Made by a program: the position numbers and the translations under genes. The notes under the pieces were generated by a model. The model was not told where the DNA came from. It ran no database searches and saw only the letters and a list, made by a program, of their open reading frames with translations. From contig NZ_CP059735.1 in NCBI RefSeq assembly GCF_000948975.2, forward strand, positions 4,340,001 through 4,404,000: a stretch of DNA of 64,000 bases, in the 5' to 3' direction. Source of the stretch: Thalassomonas actiniarum (GTDB taxonomy: Bacteria; Pseudomonadota; Gammaproteobacteria; Enterobacterales; Alteromonadaceae). This document shows positions 20,443-30,346 of the stretch, piece after piece. Each line of letters begins with the position of its first letter. The stretch's first letter is position 1.

Positions 20443-21294
20443 TTATTCCAGATAATTATCCAGAATACGTTGGTAAGTACCATTTGCCTTGATCTCTGTT
20501 ATCCCCAGATCAAATTTATCGCGAATTTCTTGAGATTTAAAACCGGCGGAATAAAACCTTTCCTTAAAAATATAATGCACATCCACCGGCTGTAAATACT
20601 TGCCGGAGCGGTGATTATGGAGAAAATATTTAAAAATATTAATATCGAGAATAATCACCTCGGTTTTACCCGTATACATCATTTCAATTTGCTCCAGCTG
20701 CAGCGCCACCTCCCGGTAGTTAAGGGAATAGGCGATAGCATCCCCGTACCTGCTTCCGAGGTATTTTTTCGCATTCTGAAAAGCGATGATGTTTTTTCCG
20801 GTTAAATCTTCAATAACCTTCAGGGACAGCCCCAGGCTTGCCAGGCTGACGGCGACATTTTGATAAGTAATATAAGGCTTGGAAATGTATGCCCCTTCTG
20901 ACTTGAAGTTATGGGGGACGGTAATAATGCCGTCGACATTCCAGCGCTGGAAACCACTGATATTACGCCCTAGCGGCATATGGATAAACTGGGGAATAAT
21001 TCGCTGGGTTAAAAAAGCGGCTTTAATGATATCGAGCTGTAAGCCGGAGTTTTGCTCCTGGATAATGAATGGCGGTTTAGACAAGCCGGTGATCAGCTCC
21101 ACCATAGTGCTTTTTGGCTCGTCCGCATCAGGCTCCTGCAGCTGCGATTGCTCAACGGGTATCGTACTAACGCCAGGTGATTCGTCCTCACCGTCACTGC
21201 TTGGACAAAAGAACATGATGGCAACAACACCAAGACAGATGAAAAATAACAGCCATTTATTCAAAAAAAATACCCCAAACGTGTATTTATTCAT
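20443..21294 (-). CDS. Membrane-anchored family-3 solute-binding-like protein
   Basis: About 283 residues from the ATG at 21294 (an upstream in-frame start at 21309 is possible). A single hydrophobic N-terminal segment (KWLLFFICLGVVAIMFF) is followed by a SBP_bac_3-like fold: KPPFIIQEQNSGLQLDIIKAAF and, later, QEIRDKFDLGITEIKANGTYQRIL at the C-terminus. Such stand-alone proteins without ABC partners are common in Alteromonadales and may act as sensors or auxiliary receptors. No transporter genes are adjacent. Function is not assigned. Confidence 0.75.
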   Translation of the reverse strand: MNKYTFGVFFLNKWLLFFICLGVVAIMFFCPSSDGEDESPGVSTIPVEQSQLQEPDADEPKSTMVELITGLSKPPFIIQEQNSGLQLDIIKAAFLTQRIIPQFIHMPLGRNISGFQRWNVDGIITVPHNFKSEGAYISKPYITYQNVAVSLASLGLSLKVIEDLTGKNIIAFQNAKKYLGSRYGDAIAYSLNYREVALQLEQIEMMYTGKTEVIILDINIFKYFLHNHRSGKYLQPVDVHYIFKERFYSAGFKSQEIRDKFDLGITEIKANGTYQRILDNYLE

Positions 21295-21479
21295 TGGATA
21301 GTTGCACAAAACGATGAAAATTAAGTAATGTAGTTAACAACAACATTTGCAGACACTATCTATACCCCAACAACTTATGGCTGCCAGCTTCAATACCAAG
21401 TTAAGACCTGCCATCTCCCTTGCCCGGGTATATTATGCAGTAAAGATGATCAGCGAGAGTTAGTCAAATCAGGAGCACT

Positions 21480-22799
21480 ATGAATCAAATATGGACAGAA
21501 AGACGCCAGCCCAGTCTCAGTAAACGCCAGCATGATCACCGCAGTCCCTTCCAGCGGGACCGGGCCAGGATCCTGCATTCTGCCGCTTTTCGCCGCCTGC
21601 AATCGAAAACCCAGGTGATGAGCAGCGGCCAGAGTGACTTTTACCGCACCCGGCTGACCCACTCGCTCGAAGCGGCCCAGATAGGCTCGGGCATCACCGC
21701 GCAACTGCGCTCCAAATACCCGGAGCAAACGGCGCTTTTACTGCCCAGCGATGACACCCTGATAGAATCCATCTGTTTGGCCCATGATATCGGCCATCCG
21801 CCGTTTGGCCACGGCGGTGAAGTGGCGCTGCATTATATGATGAAGGGCCACGGCGGTTTTGAGGGTAACGGCCAGACTTTCCGTATCGTCGCCCGGCTTG
21901 AGCCCTTTAGCGAACGTTTCGGCATGAACCTAACCCGGCGCACTTTGCTCGGCCTGCTCAAATACCCGCAAACCATAGACAACCTCAAACGGGAGGAGAC
22001 ACCGGCTTTTCCGGATAATTTCCGCCAGTTAAATGCCCGCGACTGGCATCCCCCCAAAGGTATTTACCAGGATGATGACGATATTCTCGACTGGGTGTTA
22101 TTACCCCTGTCCGCCAAAGATAAAAGCCTGTTTCAACAGTTTAAGGAGAAAAACGGCCAGCACCATAAAACCCGGTTTAAGTCTTTTGACTGCTCGGTGA
22201 TGGAGCTCGCCGATGATATCGCCTACGGCATCCATGATCTTGAAGACGCCATTGTCACCGGCATCGTCAGCCGCAATGATTTTGAGCAGCATGTTATCGA
22301 AAAACTCACCCGGGTCGATGATGCCTGGATACAGGAGTTCAGTCAGGGGCTGACAGACAAACTGTTCAGCGACAAACAATATCTGCAAAAAGATGCCATC
22401 GGCGGCCTGGTCAATTACCTGATCACCGCCATAGAGTTGCACGACATCAATGATAACGGCGAGGTGCAGTTTCAGGAAACCCTGCTCAGGTTTAATGCGG
22501 TATTGCCCAGCACCACAGCCGAGGTATTGCAAATCTTTAAAGACTTTGTTTTTCAATATGTCATACGGCAAACCTCGATACAGAGGCTGGAATATCGCGG
22601 CCAGCAAATCGTGATGGAATTATTCGAGGCCCTGGCTTCAGATCCGCAGCGTTTGTTACCCGCCAATACCGCCAGGCGCTGGCTCGAAGCCAGTCATAAC
22701 TATGATAATCCCCACAGGGTGATTGCCGATTATGTCGCCGGCATGACCGACGATTACGCTACCCGCCTCTACCAGACACTGTTTGTGCCAAGGGCATAA
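21480..22799 (+). CDS. dgt: dGTPase-family deoxynucleotide triphosphohydrolase (anti-phage type)
   Basis: HD-domain enzyme expected to release tripolyphosphate from dGTP or other dNTPs. The 439 residues keep the metal ligands of the HD fold: His61 in RLTHSLEAAQIG, His102-Asp103 in AHDIGHPPFGHGGE and Asp245/246 in MELADDIAYGIHD. The N-terminus with RSPFQRDRARILHSAAFRRLQ is typical. The length fits the shorter dGTPase group, of which Vibrio and Shewanella members have been reported to protect against phages by depleting dNTPs. That this copy is defensive rather than housekeeping is an inference. It is monocistronic, flanked by genes on the other strand. Confidence 0.88.
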   Translation: MNQIWTERRQPSLSKRQHDHRSPFQRDRARILHSAAFRRLQSKTQVMSSGQSDFYRTRLTHSLEAAQIGSGITAQLRSKYPEQTALLLPSDDTLIESICLAHDIGHPPFGHGGEVALHYMMKGHGGFEGNGQTFRIVARLEPFSERFGMNLTRRTLLGLLKYPQTIDNLKREETPAFPDNFRQLNARDWHPPKGIYQDDDDILDWVLLPLSAKDKSLFQQFKEKNGQHHKTRFKSFDCSVMELADDIAYGIHDLEDAIVTGIVSRNDFEQHVIEKLTRVDDAWIQEFSQGLTDKLFSDKQYLQKDAIGGLVNYLITAIELHDINDNGEVQFQETLLRFNAVLPSTTAEVLQIFKDFVFQYVIRQTSIQRLEYRGQQIVMELFEALASDPQRLLPANTARRWLEASHNYDNPHRVIADYVAGMTDDYATRLYQTLFVPRA

Positions 22800-22810
22800 C
22801 AGCAAGCCCA

Positions 22811-22835
22811 TAGCCGGGGAGTGCAACCCCGGCTA
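22811..22835 (+). terminator. Hairpin between convergent dgt and histidine kinase genes
   Basis: TAGCCGGGG-agtgcaa-CCCCGGCTA, a perfect 9-bp stem 12 bp after the dgt stop, without a T tract. Confidence 0.4.
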
Positions 22836-22852
22836 AATATTGGCCATCCGCC

Positions 22853-24139
22853 TTAATCCCGGCTATTGCCAAATGCCAGCACCACAGAAAAATGTGCCTT
22901 TTCCTGCTTGACGGTCAAGGCCCAGTTCAGGCGCTGGCAGATTTTCTTCGCCATCACCAGGCCTAAGCCGTAACCGTAATCCCGGGGATCGCAGTTTTCC
23001 ATCAGCCCGACATCGTTTTCGATTGCCAGTTCCTGGGGCTGTATATGAAAATGGATAAAGGTATCGGCGTATTGGCCGGCATTTTTGATCAACTGGCACA
23101 ACAATAACTTTACTAAGGCATCATGGCTTGTCAGCACAAGGGATTCACGGGCAAAGCTAAATTCCTGTTTTAGCCCTTCGGGCAACAAGGCATGGCTGAG
23201 TTGCCGGATTAACCCCGCCAGCTCTATGGTTTCCTCCTGCTGCCCGGAGTCAAGCCATAGCTGCAGCACGGCGGCACTGATCTGGTTAAGATCTTCACTG
23301 AGCTGTTTGACATCCTCAATGATTTCCACCGAGGCATAGGGCAAATCATCGAGCTGATCGAGCAGCGCCAGGTTGGTATTAAGTTTTGACAGCGGCTGGC
23401 GGATTTCATGGCTGAGAAAATTGGCAAACTCCCGCTCCCGTTTGATCACTTGCTGTTTTTCCCGGTAATGGTGTTTCACCGACTGCAGCGCCTGGTCAAA
23501 GTCACGGATCATCAAGGGCGGCAGCTTTTGCCCCAAGGCGGTTTCTTGCTCTGCCAGCGGATCTTTAAGATGTAAAGACAACAGTTTCAGCTGGGATTTC
23601 AGCCGGTAGATCACCAGCAGGATCACCACCAAAACCGCGGCAAAGGCCAGCAGGCCAACCAGCAGAAATAACGGCGCCAGGTTAACCGTCTCGCTTTTAT
23701 CAAAGCGGTGCAGCAGGTAAAACACCGGCTGGGATGCCTGCTGCTGATAGGCAAGAAAATAGATATCCTGCTCCCGGGTTTCAATAAACACCGGGCTGTT
23801 CACTTGCCCGGGACGCCAGTGACGTTCAACTTGCTCCCGGATAAAGGCAGGGATCTGCCGGTAATCACGGTAAAACTCCCGAAAGCCGCTATTGAGGATG
23901 TCCGGCGCTATGCCCTCCTGCTCAAGGAAGAGGGCATTTTCGGCATCTTCAAACAAATAAAACTCTGCGGTACCGTCGAGGGCAAAAAAGTAACCGGCGC
24001 GGGAAATAAAAAACCATAACAGCACAATCACAGCAACACTGCCGAGCAAACGCCAGGCAATATAATGTACCAGCGAGCGGCGCTTATGCCCCCTGGCTAA
24101 AGCAGGTGTTCCCTGCTTATGCACATCAGTCTGCTTCAC
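22853..24139 (-). CDS. Sensor histidine kinase
   Basis: Inner-membrane two-component kinase of 428 residues. One transmembrane helix lies near the N-terminus (about 28-50) and a second at about 150-178, framing a periplasmic sensor domain of about 95 residues. The HisKA domain has the phosphorylatable His244 in ANFLSHEIRQPLSKL. The ATPase domain has the N box LLCQLIKNAGQYA and the G2 box GYGLGLVMAKKIC. The start overlaps the response regulator gene by 14 bp, so they form an operon. The signal is unknown. Confidence 0.92.
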   Translation of the reverse strand: MKQTDVHKQGTPALARGHKRRSLVHYIAWRLLGSVAVIVLLWFFISRAGYFFALDGTAEFYLFEDAENALFLEQEGIAPDILNSGFREFYRDYRQIPAFIREQVERHWRPGQVNSPVFIETREQDIYFLAYQQQASQPVFYLLHRFDKSETVNLAPLFLLVGLLAFAAVLVVILLVIYRLKSQLKLLSLHLKDPLAEQETALGQKLPPLMIRDFDQALQSVKHHYREKQQVIKREREFANFLSHEIRQPLSKLNTNLALLDQLDDLPYASVEIIEDVKQLSEDLNQISAAVLQLWLDSGQQEETIELAGLIRQLSHALLPEGLKQEFSFARESLVLTSHDALVKLLLCQLIKNAGQYADTFIHFHIQPQELAIENDVGLMENCDPRDYGYGLGLVMAKKICQRLNWALTVKQEKAHFSVVLAFGNSRD

Positions 24140-24812
24140 GTAACGCCACTCCCTGTTTCGGGGCTATGCTCAGCAAGGCAGCCTCATGCTTGCGGCTGAT
24201 ATTATTGCGCAAGCGCGAGATCAGAGACTTGTACATATCATTGCTGGCATCGGTATCTGTCCAAATGGTCGATAAGATGGTGGCTTTGGGGACATAGGCC
24301 GGGCTGGTGCGGCATAACAGCGCCAGCAGCTGCCATTGCTGGGGAGACAGGGTGATCGCCCGCCCTGCCCTTTGGATGATTTTTTCGGAGAAATTCACCT
24401 GCAGATCTGCCAGGGTAAAAGTATCGGCATTCTCCGGCTGTTTTCGCGCCAGCAGCTTTAACCGTATCGCCAGCTCCGCCATGGCAAAAGGTTTGGTCAG
24501 GTAATCCAGGGCGCCGGCTTCAAAGGCGGCAACTTTATCTTCCAAAGCGGATTGTCCCGTTAAAAACAAGATCGGGATCTGCGGTAAGGTGTTTCTGAGT
24601 GTTTTTGCCAGCGCCACCCCATTGCCGTCGGGTAAATTCATATCCAGGATGACGGCATCATAAACCGCCTCCGGGGCCGAAGCGGCATCTTCACTGATGG
24701 CCAGGGCCTGCCTGATGCCGGCGGCATAATCGACTTCTATGCCTTCATTTTCCAAAAAATTAATGGTCTGCTGGGCTAACTTGCTATCATCTTCAACAAA
24801 AAGCACTATCAT
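24126..24812 (-). CDS. OmpR-family response regulator
   Basis: 228 residues: receiver domain (1-115) with the acidic pair FVEDD, phospho-acceptor Asp57 in AVILDMNLPDGNG, and Lys in YLTKPF. A winged-helix DNA-binding domain (about 130-225) follows, with LSPQQWQLLALLCRTSPAYV and ISRLRNNI. It is the promoter-proximal gene of the two-component pair and partner of the overlapping kinase. Target genes cannot be deduced; the divergent amidohydrolase lipoprotein gene is a possible one. Confidence 0.94.
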   Translation of the reverse strand: MIVLFVEDDSKLAQQTINFLENEGIEVDYAAGIRQALAISEDAASAPEAVYDAVILDMNLPDGNGVALAKTLRNTLPQIPILFLTGQSALEDKVAAFEAGALDYLTKPFAMAELAIRLKLLARKQPENADTFTLADLQVNFSEKIIQRAGRAITLSPQQWQLLALLCRTSPAYVPKATILSTIWTDTDASNDMYKSLISRLRNNISRKHEAALLSIAPKQGVALREAD

Positions 24813-24935
24813 ATCGGGATTAACATTCGCGAAATATTGTCTTCAATGGCGTTACTATAACAAGATGTCGTGCCAGCGGTTACCTTTTCGTTACCCGGGG
24901 TTTGCTAAATTGGCTTTTCACTTCAGGAGCAAGCA

Positions 24936-26657
24936 ATGAAAGAGCGTTTTATGAACTTAGCAACTTGTCTGTTAGCCATGTCTTTAAGTGGCTGTAGCGG
25001 CGAAAACGGCGCCGACCCCCAGCAAACGGTCACACCGTCAACTTCCGTTAAGGAGCAGCTGGCCAACACTGTTTTTACCAACGGTAACATCTATACCGTC
25101 AACCCCGAGCAGCCAAGCGCCCAGGCGCTGGCATTGAAAGACGGGGAAATCATCTTTGTCGGCGACGACAGTCAGGTACAGAATTTTATCGGCGACAATA
25201 CCCGGGTCATCAATTTACAGGGAAAAATGATGATGCCGGGGATCCACGATGTCCACATGCACCCGTTAGAGTCCGGCTCGGACACCACCCATTTTAGCTT
25301 AAACGAAGCAGAAACGGATGTGGAATATTTTATCGATGATATCATAGACGCCGCCGCCAGAAATCCGCAGGCCAGCTGGCTGGTGGGCTACGGTCATACC
25401 ATAGAAGCGCTGCTCAATGCCGAGCGTAACCCGAGGGAAATCCTTGATGATGCCGTAGCGGACCGCCCGGTGATCATTATGGAGCAGACTTCCCATTCCA
25501 TGTGGGTCAACTCCAAAGCACTGGCGCTGGCCAATATTAGTGCCAGCAGCCAGGATCCCATCGGCGGCGTGATCAGCCGGGACAGCTTCAACCGTCCCGA
25601 CGGCATCCTATACGATAATGCCGGTGATATTGTCATGGAAATCGCCATCAACGCACAAAACGATGCCGCCGCTAAAGACTACCGGGGCTTTGTCGAATAT
25701 ACCCAGCCCGAACTCAATAAACACGGTATCACCGCCATCAGCGACGCCCGTACCTACTGGCAGCGAAATCATCTCAACACCTGGCAGGAGCTGGCGAAAA
25801 ACAATGAGCTGAGCCTGCGCGTCAGCCTGGGCCTATGGGCCTATCCCGAGGCCAATGACGCCACGCAAATTACCCGGCTGCTTGATATGTACCAGGCAAA
25901 CCCTGCCAGCTTATTAAAGGTGAACCAGGTAAAATTTTATATGGACGGTATTTTAAACAATACCACCGCAGCCCTGCATCAGCCTTATGAAATCGATCTG
26001 TTGGGCCTGCATGGCAATAAAGGCTTAAATTATTTCACCCCGCAGCGGCTGGAAAAATACCTTAAGGCGCTGGAGCCGGCAGGCTTTGATTTTAATATCC
26101 ACGCCATCGGCGACAGGGGCATTAGCGAAGCGCTCGATGCCATCGAAAATGCCTCAAACGGCAAGGCACGCCACCGCCTGACCCATTTGGAAATCATGGA
26201 TCCCAAAGACTACCCGCGCTTTGCCGCATTAAATGTCATTGCCGACGCCCAGGTGGCGGGTGAATTTACCAAACCGCAGCACTGGCAGGAAAACATTGAC
26301 TATATCGGCGCCGAGCGCGCCGACGATATCATCCCCATCGGCTCTTTGCTGGATAATAACGCCAGGCTGACCCTGAGCAGTGACTGGAATGTCAGCACCT
26401 TTAATCCTTTTGTCGGCATTGCCAATGCGATTACCCGCACGCCGCAGGCCATTTCACTATCCGATGCCATCCTGGCCTATACCCTCAACGGCGCTTACGC
26501 CATGCGCCAGGACGACATTACCGGTTCGATCGAAGTAGGCAAGCGGGGAGATTTGATTGTACTTGACCGGGATTTATTTAATGCCTCTGCCGCACAAATT
26601 AAAAACACCCAAGTGGAAATGACCTGGTTAGACGGCGAACTTATCTACCAAAGATAA
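24936..26657 (+). CDS. Lipoprotein amidohydrolase (YtcJ-like, amidohydrolase 3 family)
   Basis: 573 residues. The lipoprotein signal ends in the lipobox LSGC (Cys20), so the enzyme is probably anchored to a membrane facing the periplasm. Metal-dependent hydrolase features are GIHDVHMHPLESG, YMDGILNN, HAIGDRG and SDWNVSTFNPF, with a C-terminal GSIEVGKRGDLIVLDRDLF. This is the layout of YtcJ-type amidohydrolases. The substrate is unknown. The ribosome site CAGGAG lies just before the ATG at 24936. The gene is divergent from the two-component genes. Confidence 0.85.
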   Translation: MKERFMNLATCLLAMSLSGCSGENGADPQQTVTPSTSVKEQLANTVFTNGNIYTVNPEQPSAQALALKDGEIIFVGDDSQVQNFIGDNTRVINLQGKMMMPGIHDVHMHPLESGSDTTHFSLNEAETDVEYFIDDIIDAAARNPQASWLVGYGHTIEALLNAERNPREILDDAVADRPVIIMEQTSHSMWVNSKALALANISASSQDPIGGVISRDSFNRPDGILYDNAGDIVMEIAINAQNDAAAKDYRGFVEYTQPELNKHGITAISDARTYWQRNHLNTWQELAKNNELSLRVSLGLWAYPEANDATQITRLLDMYQANPASLLKVNQVKFYMDGILNNTTAALHQPYEIDLLGLHGNKGLNYFTPQRLEKYLKALEPAGFDFNIHAIGDRGISEALDAIENASNGKARHRLTHLEIMDPKDYPRFAALNVIADAQVAGEFTKPQHWQENIDYIGAERADDIIPIGSLLDNNARLTLSSDWNVSTFNPFVGIANAITRTPQAISLSDAILAYTLNGAYAMRQDDITGSIEVGKRGDLIVLDRDLFNASAAQIKNTQVEMTWLDGELIYQR

Positions 26658-26686
26658 GTTCACTCATGCCCTGTCCTGTAAATAAA

Positions 26687-26740
26687 AAAACGGCTATTGG
26701 CAGCTTGCTCTCACATAAGTTGCCAATAGCCGGTGTCTTT
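26687..26740. terminator. Bidirectional terminator between amidohydrolase and nagP
   Basis: CGGCTATTGGCA (26691-26702) pairs perfectly with TGCCAATAGCCG (26721-26732). An A run lies to the left, giving a T tract on the minus strand for nagP, and a T-rich segment lies to the right for the plus-strand gene. Confidence 0.75.
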
Positions 26741-26764
26741 TCAGACCAGGGGAAGAAAAACCTT

Positions 26765-28096
26765 TTATGACCAGCGGGTCATCTTGTGGCCTTTAACGGC
26801 ATAAAACAGGATAAAGCAATAGATAGGCAGCATCATCCAATAGGCACTTTGTCCGCCTAAACCTTCAGACAAGACACCGTAAACCAAAGGCAGAATCGCG
26901 CCGCCGGAAATCCCCATGATAAGCAGCGCCGAACCTTTGGCGGTTAGCTGCCCTAAACCTTTTAACGCCAGCGGCCATACCGCCGGCCATACCAGGGCAT
27001 TGGCAAAACCTAACAGGGCGATAAAGGTGATGGTATCGGGCAAAGTGGCGATACCGCTCCAGCCCCATAATACTTGGGAAACGCCGCTGCTGCCCGGATC
27101 AGAAAGCACCACGAACAAAGAAAATATCAGGCCGCTTACCGCAGAAGCCATTAACGCGGTTTCCTGCTGGATAAAACGGGGAATAATGGCAATGCCCAGG
27201 GCGTAACCTATCAGCATAAAGGCCATGGTATAAGAAGTTAACGAGGTGGCATTGGCGACCCCTAAATTCGAAGCAAATAACCCTATGGTATCCCCGGCAA
27301 TCACTTCTGCGCCGACATAGACAAATAAGGTTAGTGCTCCCAATACCAGCGCAGGGTATTGCAGTACTGAAGTTTTCGTTTCCTTTTCGCCCTGTGTCTC
27401 AACTAAGGCCTGATCTTCGTCAAAAGATAATTCCGGCAAAGGCGATTTTTTCAATAATGCCGCCAGCACTACAAAAATGGCCGCCATGCCTAAATAAGGA
27501 TAAATCAAACCGGAGGACAAGCGTTCAATGGTATCGGCTTTTTCTGCGGCAGGCATCTGCTCCAGGCTCAGGGCGGAAATACCGGCAAAGTCCCCTAACA
27601 CCAGGGCAGTAAACGCCAGCGGGGCAATAACACCGGCGCCTTTATTCATCAGGCCCATAAACATGATACGCACCGCAGCGCTGTCTACCGGCCCCACTTT
27701 GACCACATAAGGATTGGCGGCGGTTTGCAGCAAAGTCATGCCGCTGCCGATAATAAACTGCGCCAGTAAAAACAGTGAAAATGCCTGATTGGAAGCCGCC
27801 GGAATATAAAATAAAAAGCCGACCACCAAGAGCAGCAACCCCAGGGCCATACCGTTTTTATAACCGGTGCGCTCTAATACCGAGGCCGACGGCAGCGCCA
27901 TGGCGGTATAGGCAAAATAAAAGGCAAAGGCGACAAATAACGCCTCGGTTTCTGTGAGCTGACACACCATTTGCAAATAAGGGATCAGGGCGCCGTTTTG
28001 CCAGGTGACAAAGCCAAACACAAAAAACAAGGCCGCGATGATCGCTAGCGGAACAAAATTTCCTGTTGTTCTTTCATTGGTTAACGTTATTTCCAT
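26765..28096 (-). CDS. nagP: N-acetylglucosamine MFS transporter NagP
   Basis: 443-residue, roughly 12-helix sugar permease of the FucP-type major facilitator family, expected to bring GlcNAc across the inner membrane by proton symport. The N-terminal segment FFVFGFVTWQNGALIPYLQMVCQLT is characteristic of the FucP/GluP/NagP group. The link to GlcNAc rests on position: it follows nagA by 95 bp and lies at the end of the nagK-nagB-nagA run, as in Shewanella-type GlcNAc pathways where NagP replaces a PTS. Confidence 0.9.
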   Translation of the reverse strand: MEITLTNERTTGNFVPLAIIAALFFVFGFVTWQNGALIPYLQMVCQLTETEALFVAFAFYFAYTAMALPSASVLERTGYKNGMALGLLLLVVGFLFYIPAASNQAFSLFLLAQFIIGSGMTLLQTAANPYVVKVGPVDSAAVRIMFMGLMNKGAGVIAPLAFTALVLGDFAGISALSLEQMPAAEKADTIERLSSGLIYPYLGMAAIFVVLAALLKKSPLPELSFDEDQALVETQGEKETKTSVLQYPALVLGALTLFVYVGAEVIAGDTIGLFASNLGVANATSLTSYTMAFMLIGYALGIAIIPRFIQQETALMASAVSGLIFSLFVVLSDPGSSGVSQVLWGWSGIATLPDTITFIALLGFANALVWPAVWPLALKGLGQLTAKGSALLIMGISGGAILPLVYGVLSEGLGGQSAYWMMLPIYCFILFYAVKGHKMTRWS

Positions 28097-28191
28097 AGTT
28101 TCCTCATCCCCTTGTCATCAAGTTGCCGTCAAGTTATAAATTATATTGGTATAAAACTTTAAAATCTTTCCGTGCTCTTAAGGTGTAAAAC

Positions 28192-29322
28192 CTAAGCAGT
28201 AAAAATCCGGTGACCGGCTATCCAGGTGGAAAGCACTTTAAAATCTTCCGTTAATTCAACAAAATCCGCCGCAGCACCTACTCTGATACGGCCCAGTTGT
28301 CCCTGATTGATATAGCTGGCCGGATTCAGGCTCGCCATCTGCAACGCCCGCTCAAGCGGCAGCAGCATTTTCAAATGGGCATTTTTTACCGCCGTCGCCA
28401 TATCCAGTGCCGACCCCGCCAGTTCCCCCGTGGTTGACGTTAACTTACCATCAGTTAAGGTAATTTTCCGATCAAAAAAATTAAATTCTTTTTGCTCACA
28501 GCCGACATGCTGCATGGCATCGGTCACCAGGAAAACCTTATCCTGCGGTTTGACCTTAAGGGCAAGCTGACCGCAAACATCATCGAGGTGAAAACCATCC
28601 GCTATGATACCGCAGCTGGCCTCATCATGAAACAAAGCCGCCCCCACCATACCCGGCTCGCGCCCCTGAAGCGGCGACATGGCATTATATAAATGGGTAA
28701 AACCGTCGGCGCCGGCAAGCAGTGCCTGCTTAACACATTGATAATCGGCATTGCTGTGGCCAAGGCAGACTTTTATCCCTAAAGCCACTAAAGTGCGGAT
28801 ATCCTCAACCGCCACCGCTTCCGGTGCCAGGGTCACTATGATTTGGCCGAGATCTTTTCTTTGATAAATCTGCCATTCCGCCGGACTTATTTCCCGGATA
28901 AACCCCTGGCTGTGAGCGCCTTTTTTAGCGGCGCTTAAATGAGGTCCTTCAAAATGGATACCGATCAGGCCCGGCTCACCCTCTTTTAACAAACAGGCGA
29001 CCGTTTCTGCCGCCTGCGCCATCACTTCCACTTTATCCGTGATCACCGTGGGCAACATGGCGGTAGTGCCAAACTTGGCATGGGCCGCGAGCATGGTTTT
29101 CACCCCCTCAAACGTCGGGTTGGCATTAAAGAGTACACCGCCGCCGCCGTTAACCTGGAGATCAACAAAGCCGGGCACCAACAGGCCATCCAGGCGTATA
29201 TCTGCCCTGGCACTGTCATTGTCGATGGCAACCAGCTTGCCGCCGCTTAGTGTCAGCACCTTATCTTCAACAAAGGCCCCACCGTCGAAGAGTTTTTTTA
29301 CCTGCAGGCGCAGCTCGCTCAT
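28192..29322 (-). CDS. nagA: N-acetylglucosamine-6-phosphate deacetylase NagA
   Basis: Removes acetate from GlcNAc-6-P to give glucosamine-6-P. The 376 residues carry the amidohydrolase features expected of NagA: VPGFVDLQVNGGGG, GIHFEGPHLSAAKKGAH with the metal-binding Glu, CLGHSNAD, FTHLYNAMSPLQGREPG and VTDAMQHVG with the catalytic Asp. The start overlaps the stop of the upstream deaminase gene by one base (TAATG), indicating tight coupling. Confidence 0.96.
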   Translation of the reverse strand: MSELRLQVKKLFDGGAFVEDKVLTLSGGKLVAIDNDSARADIRLDGLLVPGFVDLQVNGGGGVLFNANPTFEGVKTMLAAHAKFGTTAMLPTVITDKVEVMAQAAETVACLLKEGEPGLIGIHFEGPHLSAAKKGAHSQGFIREISPAEWQIYQRKDLGQIIVTLAPEAVAVEDIRTLVALGIKVCLGHSNADYQCVKQALLAGADGFTHLYNAMSPLQGREPGMVGAALFHDEASCGIIADGFHLDDVCGQLALKVKPQDKVFLVTDAMQHVGCEQKEFNFFDRKITLTDGKLTSTTGELAGSALDMATAVKNAHLKMLLPLERALQMASLNPASYINQGQLGRIRVGAAADFVELTEDFKVLSTWIAGHRIFTA

Positions 29323-30320
29323 TATACCGTCCTTGTCACTTTTTTAAGTCCCTTGGGTTCGTCGGGGTTAAATCCCCGGCTCACGGCAAGGGTGGCGACA
29401 TCCAGATAAAAACGCTGCAATACCACCAGGGGGGCAATTCTCGGATGTATGGCTTTATCGAGCTGGCTTAAGTTGACAATATCGGCGCCGCGGGAAGCAA
29501 TTTCATCGATTTGCTCCTGGTGGGAAGAGGCACTTTCATCATTTACCAGACAATTTAATATCGCCAGCCCCCGCTCAACCAAAGTCACCGGACCGTGTAA
29601 AAACTCGGCGCTGCTAAAAGCTTCGGCATGTATGCTGCTCACTTCTTTGAGTTTTAATGCCATTTCTTTTGCCACCGCATAACCAAAACCGCGGCCAAGC
29701 ACCACCATGTTATTGACCCCGTTGAGCATCTCGGCGTTAAATTGCGGCGCCGAGGCAATAATATTTTCCAGTGCCTGAGGCAAATCGGCTAACGCCTTTA
29801 CCAGCTCCTGATTCCGGGTCCAGTAGGCGGTCAGCTGCAGCAGCGCCGACAAGGTACATAAATAACTTTTCGTGGCGGCAACACTGAGCTCGGCATCTGC
29901 CTGCAAAGGAATGACTTCATCGACTATCTCGCCCATAGGAGAAGTCACATCATTGACCAGCGCCAGGCAATACGCCCCCGCCGCTTTAGCCATTTTTGCC
30001 TGGGCAAGAATATCCGGGCTGCGGCCCGACTGGGAGATCACTATCACCAGGGCCCGGTCAAGTTTAAGCTGCCGGCCGTAAACACTGCTCACCGAGGGAG
30101 CGGCTGAACTGGTAGGAATACCGGCTTCGATTTCAATCAGATACTTACCAAAAACACCGGCATGATCGGAGGAGCCGCGGCCGATGATCATCACCGACTT
30201 GGGATCTAATGCCCGAAGTTTATCACCGATACAAGTCATCTTGTTCTGGTTGGCGATAAGCTGGCGTTTAATTACCTGGGGCGCCTGACGCGCTTCGAGT
30301 TCCATTTGCGTTTGAGACAT
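29322..30320 (-). CDS. nagB-II: Glucosamine-6-phosphate deaminase NagB-II (SIS family)
   Basis: Converts glucosamine-6-P to fructose-6-P and ammonia. It is a 332-residue protein with two SIS (sugar isomerase) domains, not a classic NagB. The first SIS domain has IIGRGSSDHAGVFGKYLIE and VISQSGRSPDI; the second has LGRGFGYAVAKEMALKLKEV and EFLHGPVTLVE. It is a GlmS isomerase-domain relative lacking the glutaminase half. This non-orthologous replacement is known in Shewanella GlcNAc pathways. It lies between nagK and nagA. Confidence 0.92.
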   Translation of the reverse strand: MSQTQMELEARQAPQVIKRQLIANQNKMTCIGDKLRALDPKSVMIIGRGSSDHAGVFGKYLIEIEAGIPTSSAAPSVSSVYGRQLKLDRALVIVISQSGRSPDILAQAKMAKAAGAYCLALVNDVTSPMGEIVDEVIPLQADAELSVAATKSYLCTLSALLQLTAYWTRNQELVKALADLPQALENIIASAPQFNAEMLNGVNNMVVLGRGFGYAVAKEMALKLKEVSSIHAEAFSSAEFLHGPVTLVERGLAILNCLVNDESASSHQEQIDEIASRGADIVNLSQLDKAIHPRIAPLVVLQRFYLDVATLAVSRGFNPDEPKGLKKVTRTV

Positions 30321-30346
30321 GATCCTACCTTAATAATCTAAAAAAT

